64,000 nt of DNA from Orbilia blumenaviensis (taxonomy: Eukaryota; Ascomycota; Orbiliomycetes; Orbiliales; Orbiliaceae): contig JAVHNS010000004.1 of the NCBI GenBank assembly GCA_036872755.1, positions 620,001 to 684,000 on the forward strand, written 5' to 3'. Below, in pieces: positions 21,801-33,113 of this stretch. How positions within the stretch are numbered: position 1 is the first letter of the stretch; each line of letters opens with the position of its first letter. The position numbers and the translations under genes are program-made. The notes beneath the pieces are model-generated. The model had not been told where the DNA came from. It did no database searches and saw only the letters and a list, made by a program, of their open reading frames with translations.

Positions 21801-22927
21801 AAACCCCATTGGAGCTGGCATTGATAAGAAATGAAGGCCCTGTTGTAGACATGCTACTCCGAGCTAATAGGAAGCTGATCTCGAGGTTAACGATCGAAGC
21901 CAGGAGCAATATCTTGTGGAGGGCGATCCAGGAATTTCGAGAAGATATATCGGTATTTGTTCTCGGACAACAAGCCGAAGTGGATATTAATTATCTTCAT
22001 AATGACGAAACAATATTACAGGGTGCATTTGAGTGGGGGAATACGGAGGTGCTTGGGATGATTTTCGCACTCCACAATATTGCGAATAAGATTGAATTGC
22101 TACGCGGTATATGGGAGGCGGTTATGGCAAATGACATTTGGTGGCTGGACTACGAAGCTGACATGAGAGAGGCTCACACCGATGTCCCGTCGTTAGTTTC
22201 AGTGAGAAAATCCGAGGTGCCGAAATTATATCTTTTTTTGGAAAGAATTGCTACAAGGTTGCCACCTGAGACCAAGACTACAGCTGATGCTAATTTCCAA
22301 GGCGAACTTTTAGAGATCGGGATTCAGGAGGGACCTTTTCGATTCGTGGAAACCCTTCTTAGGCTTAACCCTGATTTAAGTCGGTATAAAAACGAAAGTC
22401 TCCAGACACCGCTTTTCTGGGCAATAAAATATGCAAGACTAGATGTAGTAGCGCTCCTGGTTGATAAATATAAGGTGGATGTAAATGCTCCAGACAATGA
22501 GAAACGGTCACCAATGGATTTTCTCAGTCTGTCTAGTTGCCATCCCTCTCTACACCGCTCGGGCTCGGCGGTACTCACGAGAACGGACTGGCCACAAGAC
22601 TGTCTACGCTGCCCTATGTTTGCAAAGGCGGGAATGATCTTGCAACAAGCAGGCACAGGCCGAGCCAAAAAAGCTGATTTTGAGGTTGAAGTGAGCGCGC
22701 AACCCAGCTCTTTCTCTGGGAGCAGCACATCTACAACCGACTGGCATCAGGGACCGAGACTAGAGAGCAGCCATTTGGGGCCACCCGAGATGGGTCCTGA
22801 TCTCTATTGGTATATGCAACTAAACGAGGGCTACGACTCGGAGGCTAGTTCACGAGACCAATCAGAACAAACATTTCTAGGGGTCGCCAGCCCCAAGCTC
22901 TCGACCGAATTACCTGAACGCTCCTAG
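18837..22927 (+). CDS. HET-domain and ankyrin-repeat protein (1339 aa)
   Basis: Two exons (18837-19376 and 19448-22927) joined across a 71-nt intron whose removal restores CIPAGK-EPRSKAIVKMY. The N-terminal domain matches the fungal HET fold: AISHVWSDGTG near residue 128 (classic SYVWG position), GIWWDTVCIPAGK near 170-180 (classic D-x-xCI position), then EPRSKAIVKMYRNYEDA and PWFSRGWTALELMKSRKVKIL. HET domains act in heterokaryon incompatibility and fungal regulated cell death. From about residue 545 to 1060 there are ankyrin repeats, with repeated TPLHxA/TPLxLA cores (GWTPLHHAV, GQTPLHFAA, GLTPLQLAL, GRTPLALAA, GKTPLELAL, QTPLFWAIK). The tail is Ser/Glu-rich. No NACHT or NB-ARC ATPase lies between the domains, so this is HET-ANK rather than a full NLR. 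It stands alone on its strand. Confidence 0.9.
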
Positions 22928-25115
22928 TCCCGGATTTTCGGGTTGTCTGGGCTATATTGGGGGTATCAGGAGCTTAGACATGGCTAGGACCAATAGGAAA
23001 ATTCGTTTGACCTATAGCGGCTTCTTGAAGATATTTTGGCCGGTACCTCATGTGCGCCTTAGTTTACGCTGCCTGAATATAACGATGAGGATAACGGCAA
23101 TAAGTCCGGTGTGTTCCATACATTGCGCTCGATCGTATCCCATGATTGCGGCAATGTGGCTAGGTGCTATACTAACAACCGTGGGCTCATTGAGGTTTAC
23201 AAATGTATTTTGGGGATCTATGTATACATGTATCTAAATGACTTGGACACAAATGTAAGAATATTGAGCGAAACTAAATTAAAAAGGAAAATATCATACT
23301 GTTAATAAGTTAATAATTAAAGACAATTAGGCTTTAGTAATCATGCATCATGAGGACTTCTGTGTCCTAGATCAGTCTTGTGGTGTTGCCGCGCTGGCTG
23401 GCCCTCTAGAATATATGTATATATCTTGAGTACTGAGTGCTTTTAGCTAGAGGTTGAGTAGTTAGGGGTTAATCGAACGTGCTATTAGCCCTATGGCTTT
23501 AAAATTGATAGCTGGGTTCTCTGCGAATAGCACTTCGGAATGTGTTGAGATGTTGCATTTTATAGTGTAGCTGGAATCATCGAGCCGTGAGCTGAAACTG
23601 AAACCACGAGGCTGAACCAAATCTAGGTTCGGGTGTCGGGGCTGACAGCGTTGCTCTGCTTGGCGGGAAGCTTTGCAATTGGAGGCGTTGGCTGCGGGTC
23701 TAGAGGTACTCGTACTGCCTCTCTGCTCTATATTGCTTTAGCTACAGAGTTGCAGAGCTGCAGAGTTCTTATCAGATCATAAATATTCATGCTTAGCTGC
23801 TGGGACATTAGCGTTCAGCTTAGTCAGTTAGTTCTCTTTTGATTATCACGGCTAATGTGGCGAGCTAGTCGGGGTGTTTTGTTCCCTTTTTTGCTGTTTG
23901 TCAGGTACGGGAAGACATGGAATGGGGATGTTTGCGAGCTGGCCGCTCACTAGCTTGCCTTCGAGATTAAAGGGAAGAAAAGACAGCCGGGAGATCGCGA
24001 TCTGATAAAGTAATGCCTGTCTAGTAACCAAGGGTTTGTTTGTTACGTAGGACGAGCGTGAGAACGGCCAACATGCATTTGCGTTTCGATGTATCACACT
24101 GCAGTGCAGAACGCCCTTTTTTTTCCCCGAACATACACACACAGCTGGAGATAGGTAAATATATTAGATCGAGCTATAGGTCGAAGGACGTCGTTCGGGT
24201 TTCTGGAAAAGCTGAATGAGCTTGACTCTGCCAGCCGAGAGTCTTGGGTATCTGCAAGCCCCTCTTCAGCGCACACACGACCGTAATTAATTACGTCCAC
24301 GGCCATGTGGGAGACACTCAAATGCGGACAAACTTCACACCACCAATGTAATGTACCCCGCACTAGTTATGATGAAGATGAGGGTGAGTGTGGGAGGGAG
24401 AGTGGGAGTGAGTCGTCTGATCTGAGGGGAACTCGGACTAGCCCAGAATTCTCTGACCAAGGTAAAGGTCAAGTAGAGCAACAGGTATTCTCGTCCGATC
24501 ATTCGGGATCGATGCATGCAAGGGCCGCTCAGAGCTCTTCCGCTCCCACCCACGCATCCTTATTCCCCCCAAAACATACATACATCTTACAGATCAGCTA
24601 TACCTGCTACGGACTGGCCAGTGCGGGAGGGGTTATTTTCTCAAGTCCTGTGTGAATGAATGCGAAACGAAGCAAATACATGTCAGAATACAGAAATGAG
24701 TAGACAAACACCGTCAATAAGCGGGAGCTGGGAAGTAACCCCCAACTTTTGGGCAAAGCTGGCCCGGTACTTGGTGGTATACCTCTTACCCAAAAGCTTA
24801 CCTTTTCGTGCTTAAGTGCCTTCCGCATGTGAAATCAATACGCGGAAAAACAAATTTTGGCAGCTTGAGGGAAAAAAAGGAGAGACGGTACCCGTATTCT
24901 CGGTTGCATTATGAGCGGCGTGGCATGACAGCGAGCAACCACAACCAATTAATTATGACCAAGAAAGCTCGGTCCGATTTTTTTTGTTCGATTAAATTTG
25001 ATTAAGCTCCACAACTGGCGAGTGGATGTGGAAGTTGTTTTTTTTCTTCTTTTGTTCGTTTAACGTTAGAGCGGCCATGGCCAGAGTTCATGACAATGCA
25101 ATGGAGGATTGGGTT

Positions 25116-25124
25116 TATATAAAA
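25116..25124 (+). promoter_or_regulatory. Possible TATA box (TATATAAAA)
   Basis: A consensus-like TATA element on the plus strand. It is 1.8 kb upstream of the OPT start codon, so if it is used the transcript would have a very long or spliced leader. This rests on the sequence match alone. Confidence 0.25.
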
Positions 25125-26112
25125 GGAGGACAATGGTCGCGTAGCCGGCTTTGATCTTGATTGATCAGATTAGATCTTTGGGAGATTTCGACACAACACA
25201 TTTCTACACACACCGAATTCCACCAACGAAGCTGTACAGCTTGTGTCTCGGGCCAGATCTAAAGACAGAAACAAGAAATTGGGAAAGCCGGAACTGGAAA
25301 GACTAGAAAACAATCGGGACAAAAAATAAACTCTGCTATCCAGCAGTTAGTCTGAAAAGCCGCAGTTGACGATAGATAAATAAATAAAAAGAAGGACACA
25401 CATCCGTCATCGGACAGCATCACGAGGTTAGTAGACGGCAGTAGTGTCTAAACTAATGCTAATAATCCCATCCCTTTGGCGTCTTGAATGTCTTGAAACT
25501 GGGTTTCACTAGCTAGTTGAATAGTCTAGTTGACAGTTTAAACCGGTTATTTCGTCCGACTATTTTTTTGGGTTTATTTTTACTTCGATTTGCATTTCTA
25601 AAGAATGTATTCCGCGAAAACTGCATCCCGCGAGCTGCATTACTTTTGGGGGAGTGTGCTAGTTTTTTGTTTTGAAGCTTCCTGAGCCAGGCTTCTTGGA
25701 CTTTCTCCTTCCTGATTGCACAGAGCTTGAACTGCCAGCCCTTGAGGATTACTTATACGTATACATCAGCAGCAAAGATGCAGAATGCTACTTCGTATGG
25801 TACCTGGCTATGTGCTCAAGGGCTCAAGTACTCAAGTACCTAGCTACTAGTACTCAAGTAACTGGCAGGCGGGCAGCGGTCCAGCCTTGCCAGCTTCCTT
25901 TCCCCCCCGGCTTGTTGAGATTGCTCCGTCGTCTGCAGCCGCGGTCACAAATGACGGACTGGCTGACTGCACGATGCCTCGTTTTTTTTACTTTACCCCC
26001 CAGCTTATTTCCCCTCCCCTCTTCCATTAAATATCTGATGGTGTGTGCATCAAATAAAGCAGAAAGAAGAAAGCAGAGAGCAGGAAGAAAGCAGATCCCG
26101 ATCGCGATCCCC

Positions 26113-26134
26113 GTCTTGTCTTGTCTTGTCTTGT
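26113..26134 (+). repeat. (TCTTG)4 pentanucleotide repeat
   Basis: Four consecutive TCTTG units in the putative 5' leader of the OPT gene. Confidence 0.8.
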
Positions 26135-26805
26135 TCGGATCCCGTCCCAAAGTATCCTGTTTCCCCTATCCGCCTCGGATCTATTTTTCTATTTTCTATT
26201 TTTCTTTTTTTGAAGAAGCTCCAAAGCCGAGAGAAATACTTTACTCAACTTACTTAAGTATTTACTCCATTTATAATAATACGGTGGGGGCGCTGAGAGT
26301 GGAAGAAATAGAAATAGGAAAAAAAGCGAGACACACACCTGGAGAGAGAATGCAGAAAGTGTAATGGAGCAGCAACACGTGTGTCACCGGAATGCGAGTG
26401 TGAGCTGACGGACACCAAGTGACTGGACTGGACCGACGGAACTGACGAGGCATCCCCTTTTGCTTTTTAGGTAGTCACGATATAGAAAATTAGGGGAAAG
26501 GACTTAAAAAAGAGACAGGAAGAAGAAAAAAGGAAAAAGAAAAATAAAGCGGGAATGATATATGATTGAGGGGTAACCCACTATCTTGTTCGAGATCTTG
26601 GAATCGATTAAATCGCATACGTACCTTCAATATATCTCCTTACCGATCGATTTCGCATCTTCCATTTTCGAGCTTCTGCCCCTCGGCCGGCGAAAAGTAT
26701 AATTTTCCTTTATCGATAGACCACATGCCAAGCGCCAGTTGGACCCTGGAACTGAACTGAACTGGAACTAGACTCGGTGCACTTGGGGATAGTTTAGTGC
26801 GTGTG

Positions 26806-26841
26806 CTCGTTCGTCCGTCCGTTCGCTCGTTCGTTCGACCG
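26806..26841 (+). repeat. (YYCG)9 tetranucleotide tract
   Basis: Nine four-base units ending in CG (CTCG, TTCG, TCCG and so on, with the last ACCG), about 70 bp before the OPT start codon and therefore probably in the 5' UTR. Its CpG density contrasts with the surroundings. Confidence 0.7.
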
Positions 26842-26909
26842 AGCGGCCCCAACCCGATTCGAAATCCCCCAGTCGAGTTTCCCAGTCGAGAGATTGTTCA
26901 ATTGCGAGA

Positions 26910-29900
26910 ATGCCCAAGCCGGCTTCCTCAACACCGCTGCTTATCCGCTCTTCGCCTGCCCTGGGAACTGGTTCCTACGGCGCTCTTCCCGACCTCTCCA
27001 GCAGTCCAGAGTCTCCTCCAAAATCTCCGACCTCGAAACGGAAGAAAAATAAGACCAAGAGCCATCTTCGAAATACCATCGCTGCTGCTGGTTCTTCTTC
27101 TGCTGGTGGGGCCGCTGAGGATCCTTCGAATGGAGTTGTTACCGAAGACAGCGATTCTGCCGTGACTGCCACCACTGCAGGTGCAGACCACACGACATCC
27201 GCAAACGACAACATGAGACACCGTCCATCCACCGACGAAGACCCTGGCGTCAAGCTCACCAAGGTCCGGCCTGTTCCTGGTTCGAGTTCTGGCCCTGGTC
27301 CCGCTGGCTACAGTGCTTTCCATGGCGAGACGGCCGGTAGCTCCTCCACTGCTTTCGTCTTCCCGGAATCAGATTCCAGCTCCACAGATTATGACGCCGA
27401 CGAGGTCCACCCGCTGCGGGACAGCGATGATGCCGACAGCGACGACGGGGGTCTGGCCTTCAACCCTCACGCGAACTCTCCGTACGTTACTTCCCCTCCA
27501 TTTTCGGCCTGTCTAGACATCTCCAGCTTGCTCTTGCTTGATTTTTTGGGAGTCAAGTCAGCAATTGTGCCGTCTTGGTGTCTGTGTAACAGTGTGACGG
27601 TCGCCTTCCAACTTGCTTTATCTGATCCGTCGATAAATAGCTGACGCTTGTTATGTGTTGGGTGTGACAGCTATGCACAAGTGCGTGCCTCCGTACCGAA
27701 TACCGACGATACATCGCTATCTATAAGCAGTATGTACTTATTCCCCTGTCTGTCAACCTTCGCAGGGCGGTGTTAAAAAAATTTTCCATTTTTTTTGCAA
27801 CTATTTTAGCTCCTCGGATGTGGACACTTGCGATCCTTTTCACCGTCGTCGGCTCGTCTACAAACCTCTTCTTCTCCCTTCGCTACCCATCCGTTAGCAT
27901 TACCCCTTTCATCGCCCTCCTTCTCGCCCACCCGCTCGGTCGGATATGGGATATTTGTTTCCCGGAAATAGTCAGTGCGACTACAACGTACGGAAAAGTG
28001 ATGAAATGGCTCGGTCAAGGCCGCTGGAACAAGAAGGAACATGCCTGCGTGTACATCAGCTCTAACGTGAGCTTTGGCTTTGCGTTCGCCACAGATGTGA
28101 GTGTAGTTGCACAAGATAAGGTGTACCAGGGAGTAACCGTGAATTAAAGGCTAATCAATTTCCTATTTTTTATGAATGTATCAGGTCATTGTGTCACAGA
28201 ACCACTTCTATAAGCAGCAGACGCCAATTTTGTACCAGGTCCTATTGACGCTATCGACGCAGTTCCTGGGATATACGTTCGCCGGGTTGACGAGACAATG
28301 GCTAGTTTATCCGTCGAGTATGATTTGGCCGGTGACACTGCAGTCTACCGCTATGTTGACGACACTACACGACAGAGGCGAAGAAGAGCAAGAAGTGAAG
28401 GGATGGGAGAATTGGGGCAGGTGGAAGTTTTTCATGACGGTCCTGGGAGGGAGCGTGGTCTGGTACTTCTTCCCAGGTTTCATCTGGCCTGGATTGAGCT
28501 ATTTCAATATCGGAACCTGGCTGAAGCCTGATAGTGTGGTGCTGGCCAACTTGGTAAGCGTGATCACATCCGTATCTTACTGCAGCATGCTAATTGGGAC
28601 AAGTTTGGAACATCCACGGGTCTTGGCTTGATTCCTATCACATTTGACTGGGCGCAGATGTCGTACATTGGGTCGCCTATTATTACTCCCCTCTGGGCGG
28701 CAACTAACGTCCTCATCGGCCTTATCGCCGTTATGTGGATCTTAGCCCCAATTCTCTATTATTGCAATGTTTTCTTCTCCTCGTACATGCCCATATTGTC
28801 ATCTTCTGTCTATGACAACACCGGCGGCTTCTACGATGTCCAAAAGGTCTTGACCAAAGACTTTATGTTCGACGAGGCCGGTTATAAGTCCTACTCGAAG
28901 GTCTTCTTACCTATAACCTACGTCCTCAGTTATGCACTGCAATTCGCAGCTATGACGGCACTAGTAACCCATACCACCATCTGGCACGGCAAGGACATCT
29001 GGAAACAAGGAAAACGGGCGCTAAAAATCGGATCGATCACTAAAACTGAGACGGCCGGATCTTATCAGCGGCTCGAAACCTCTTCCGGGAAACGAATTGA
29101 GAGCGAGGAGGACTTAAATGACGAGGAATGGGCGGATATCGTTGGGGACGAGGATGTACATGTTAGGCTCATGAAGAAGTACCCGGAGGCACCGACGATT
29201 TGGTATCTTGCCACTGGTGTGGTGACGGCAGTTGTGGGTATGTGGTTGGTTGAGGCGTATGAAGTCCATCTCCCATGGTACGGACTGCTCCTCGCGTTGC
29301 TCATGTGCAGTGTCTTCTTTGTCCCTGTCGGCATTGTTATGGCTATCACAAACCAGCAATCCTCGATCTTCCTGATCTGCCAAATGGTTGCTGGCTATGT
29401 TTTCGCCGGCAGGGGTATCGCAAATATGGTTTTCGTCACATACGGATACATCACTTCAACACAGGGTCTCAAGTTCGCATCGGACCTTAAGCTAGGACAA
29501 TACGTCAAGATCCCACCAAGGATGCTATTCACAGTCCAGATGGTCGCCACTGCCGTCGGTAGCTTGACACAGATCGGAGTGTTGAACTGGATGTTCAGGA
29601 GCATTCCGGGAATCTGCACGCCCGAGGCTCTTAATGGGTTCACTTGCCCACTTGCCAGGGTGCATTTCAACGGCAGCGTTTTATGGGGTGTGGTTGGGCC
29701 TTCTAGATTCTTTGGAACTGGGGAACTGTACCATCCGCTCGTATGGGCGTTTGCTCTAGGTCTAATCGCACCAATTCTCGTCTGGGCGTACGGACGCCAC
29801 ACAGGGATCAACGTTAAGCGCGTCAGTCTGCCTGTGGTATTCGGAAGTCTAAGTTGGATTCCTCCAGCCACTGGGTTGAACTTCTCAACCTGGTGTTTGG

Positions 29901-30163
29901 TGTGTTATGCTGTGAACGGGTGGATTAAGAACCACAGAGCAGACTGGTGGAGGAAGTACAGGATGGTGATGAGCGCTGCGTTAGATACTGGATTGGCGGT
30001 CGGAGTTGGAGTTGTGTTTTTTGCAGTTGTATGGCCGCAGTGGGGTTGGGCTGTGAATTGGAAGTGGTGGGGTACAGAGGTTTATAAGCAGGGTTGTGAT
30101 TGGAAGGGGTGTGCTTTGAAGAATGTGGCACCTGGGGAGATATTTGGACCTGGTCAGTGGTAA
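26910..30163 (+). CDS. OPT-family oligopeptide transporter (948 aa)
   Basis: Five exons: 26910-27481, 27671-27729, 27810-28096, 28185-28553 and 28604-30163. The first 190 residues are hydrophilic, Ser/Asp-rich and probably a disordered cytosolic domain. The OPT core then begins with YAQVRASVPNTDDTSL, MWTLAILFTVVGSSTN and RYPSVSITPFIALLLAHPLG. WNKKEHACVYISSNVSFG corresponds to the family's NKKEH signature, and ANLFGTSTGLGLIPITFDW, SYIGSPIITPLWAATNV, GMWLVEAYEVHLPWYGLLLA and WEKWG-like C-terminal Trp-rich segments follow. About 14-16 hydrophobic helices are visible. OPT proteins are proton-coupled symporters for tetra/pentapeptides, glutathione or metal chelates at the plasma membrane. The fourth intron (28554-28603) uses an AAG acceptor behind a TGCTAAT branch site, which restores the N-x-LFG motif. 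A CAG at 28585 would leave only 32 nt and give a less family-like junction. Confidence 0.9.
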
Positions 30164-33113
30164 GGGAATCGAATGACGTTGATACGGAAAAGGGGGTTAA
30201 AGAGGAGGTAATGGCTTTTTTGGGAGATATACGGATGCATGCTACTATATATTTGGCGGCTTTGGTTTTTTTTTTGAGCATATTTGATCAGGGTTTGTCC
30301 GTCGTTTCTTTCCAACCCAGCCGGATTTGAATTCGAGACGGAAATTATAGTATATATAAACTGCATGCAAGTTGGTTACGGCGTTTTTTGTTTCTTGATT
30401 TCATTCGTGGGCATTTTCATCTTATTTCCTTATTACTGTTTCTTATATACTGCTTTACGTTTATTGAAAACATCACGGGTATATGTTCTTTTGATTTGCA
30501 TTTTCATACTTCCTGGGATTTCTTTATATTTTTGTATTATCATACGGGGATGGGGGGGTGGCATTATAGATAGAGAGGGAAGATTCAAAGATCTATTGTT
30601 TCGAGATAGTGTAATCTATATAAAGGGGTTCGATCTAAGCAGGAGTGGACGCTTCATGTACTCCGGATACCTCTTTGAGTGGCTGCCTACGGTAAGATGT
30701 AGGCTTTTTGACCAAGTAATAATATTAGTATATGGTCTTAAAAGAACGGGTATTTAGAGATTAGGATGGTACAATGGTTGTATACGCGATCGACAGCTTG
30801 AGAGCGATGGTAAAGTTCTTAGACATTAATGCATTCCTTCTCAATATGAATACTATTTATCAGCTTCCCGAGCAGATAGCCTTATCCTAGAGTCAGTCTC
30901 GTAACCAGACTCGTGTCTTATATGCAACTTACGTTTATTGAAAGCATTTATGAACATATGGTGTTGGATTGTGCGTGGCAAGATTCAAGATCTCTTGGCG
31001 ATAGTCTTGCTCAGGAGCCTTGGCGGCATAAAACAGTTAAATTAACTGTTTTATGTATCCGTCTTGATTGCTTTTCGAATAGTAGTTGGACTGACCGCAA
31101 CACTCGTCTGCACCCAAGTTTTTTTTACTATCCTTTTCAGGAGTTATCACGTTAATGTAGATAATTAGGACGATAAACTCGATGCAGTTGAGGTTTGGGT
31201 TAGGCCGCCTGTACATGTGCCCGGTTTATACTTATGAGAGAGGTTATAGCATAAACTTCGTTAGCTTGAGTGGTTTCAGCTGAGGGACACCTTGTGAACC
31301 AGAAATACTCAAGTGTGCGTGTAGGGGCATTTATATATATTAGCTGTCATGTCAACGAAATGAAAGATGGAAGGGAGTCAAATTAGCATGTGGTGCTGTT
31401 ATTCCCTGTCGCTGTTTGGGCGAGGTTGTATATTTGCGTGTTGCGAGAGTCGTGATTACGGGGTGATAAATAAAGAATTTACGCTGTCAATTATTGCATC
31501 AGTCCGATAATCTGATTGGCCCATTGGAGTTTTGACGTCGAAAATAATCACGTGATTGGGTATGTTTGGGAGGCGGGAGGTGGGAGGTGAGGATGGAATT
31601 ATGGTTGATTTTAACGTAGAGCTTAAATACTCATAATCCCTGTTGTCCCTCTTCTTTCCTCATTCCACCCAGACTCCCTATCTTCTCATCAGCCATGCTA
31701 AATCCAGCAAGCTGAACCATCACCAACTTTCTGGTATCTATTTGGACCCTTGGACCCCACCTCTGTGGTGATACTAACATATCTAGCTACACCATAGATT
31801 GCTCCTCGTTCAACATGGTGGCAGTAGATCTACGTACATACCTTTCCTTTGTTCTCCCGGGCGCTGGGGCTCCAGCAGCATTGATCCATCATCAGCGACT
31901 CGGAATTGATCAGATACCTACCCTTCAATTATTTTACCAAGAAGTCAAACCCTTTTTTCTTCCAACGTGGAACGGGTAGAGGTCTTTCTGGACTGGTTTA
32001 CTTTTTCTCTGTATGCCTTTGGGATTTTTAGTAGATAAATTTCACCCATTTAAATAGGAGGTGGCTTGATCTACTGGAGCTTTGAAAGGTGTTTTTTTTT
32101 GGTATTTTTATCTCGTCTTCAACAGATGGGAGGAGGAGAGAGTGGCATGTACTCGGTATTGCACTGTCTCCGGGGTGTGCCTTCTCTTATCTTCATTTTT
32201 TTTAATTTTTTTTTTTATTTATTTGATGAGCTTCGTGATATCGAAGCTGCTGAGTGAAAAGAAAAAAGAGATCAGTGAAAGAAAAAACCTAAGCCGTTGG
32301 CACGAGTGGAAGCGGGCTGACTTTTGGGATGGTGGTGATGAGTTGTTTCATGTGGTATTCCGAATTTGGTGTTCTCCCCAATTTGGACAGCCTTGCTCAA
32401 CACAACAATAGCCCATGCGGCACCGAACCTGAACTCGATCGAACGCCGCGCCGATTCAATGTAAGTACATACATGTAAACCAACTGGCTGTAGGCTGTCG
32501 GTACTGCCGATGGGCCTTTCGGTGTCCTGAAAATTCTTTCGGATCTAGCATGGCGACCTTGAGTCTCGAAACCAAACTGTTGGGGATCCTGATAGTCTCC
32601 CTGATCATGAGGCCTGAAAAACTTTGGCTTTAAACACCCGCAGCCAACGAGACCACCTGCAGCCTAATTATAATATATCACTGATAGTTCTCACCAGAGC
32701 CTGCAAATAAAACATACACAAGGATACGAATTGTAGGTGCAAGACATAATGTATACAGAAAATTAAACCATGCTCATTAGGACGCTAAGGATTTCTAATG
32801 GTAGTCGTTGGGCTGGCCTCGAAGAACGACGCTGAAGGCAAGTCTTTGGACAGGCTTTGAACGAGTTAACGGAGCTGCATGCTAGTGTATGAGAAATTAA
32901 ACAGGAAAACAGTGGTGTTAAATCTTGCTAGGCTGCGCTGTAGGCTATATCACCAGGCCCAGCCCCATTGCAAAGCCCAAACCTATCACACCTGGTGTGC
33001 ACGTGGGGGCCATTCCCAATGTGTTATAAGTAGGATCTCTATATCCTTATCGGTCCAGACGGCGAGCCACAGTTAGAGTAGAATGGTCTCGTTGGAGTAG
33101 AATTGAATCAGAG
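30164..33113. other. Intergenic, no gene seen
   Basis: About 3 kb. T-rich blocks occur at 30.25-30.5 kb and 32.0-32.25 kb. A perfect inverted repeat lies at 31027-31055 and a diverged direct repeat at 30455/30929. The 158-codon ORF at 30284-30757 is hydrophobic low-complexity sequence and not credible. Confidence 0.45.
31027..31055. repeat. 29-bp near-perfect palindrome
   Basis: The arm CATAAAACAGTTAA (31027-31040) and its exact reverse complement (31042-31055) are separated by a single base. It has no neighbouring gene within 800 bp and no obvious target-site duplication. Confidence 0.9.

Larger units (their letters stand above)
22928..26909. other. Long intergenic region upstream of the OPT transporter
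   Basis: About 4 kb without a supported gene. From about 25.0 kb onward it is homopolymer- and pyrimidine-rich, like a long promoter plus 5' UTR. A 230-codon ORF at 25672-26364 looks spurious (low-complexity Pro/Leu/Ser and Lys/Arg composition, no ATG, no domain). Confidence 0.4.

Noticed and set aside
25672..26364. 230-codon plus-strand ORF upstream of the OPT gene
   Set aside because: It opens at a non-ATG codon, has Pro/Leu and Lys/Arg low-complexity composition, contains the TCTTG repeat, and overlaps two other open frames; no domain is visible.
26928..27323. Antisense ORF over the OPT N-terminal exon
   Set aside because: Shadow of a Ser/Asp-rich disordered exon, without its own features.
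30284..30757. 157-codon hydrophobic ORF after the OPT gene
   Set aside because: T-rich DNA yields Phe/Leu/Ile-rich translation; no start context or family resemblance.
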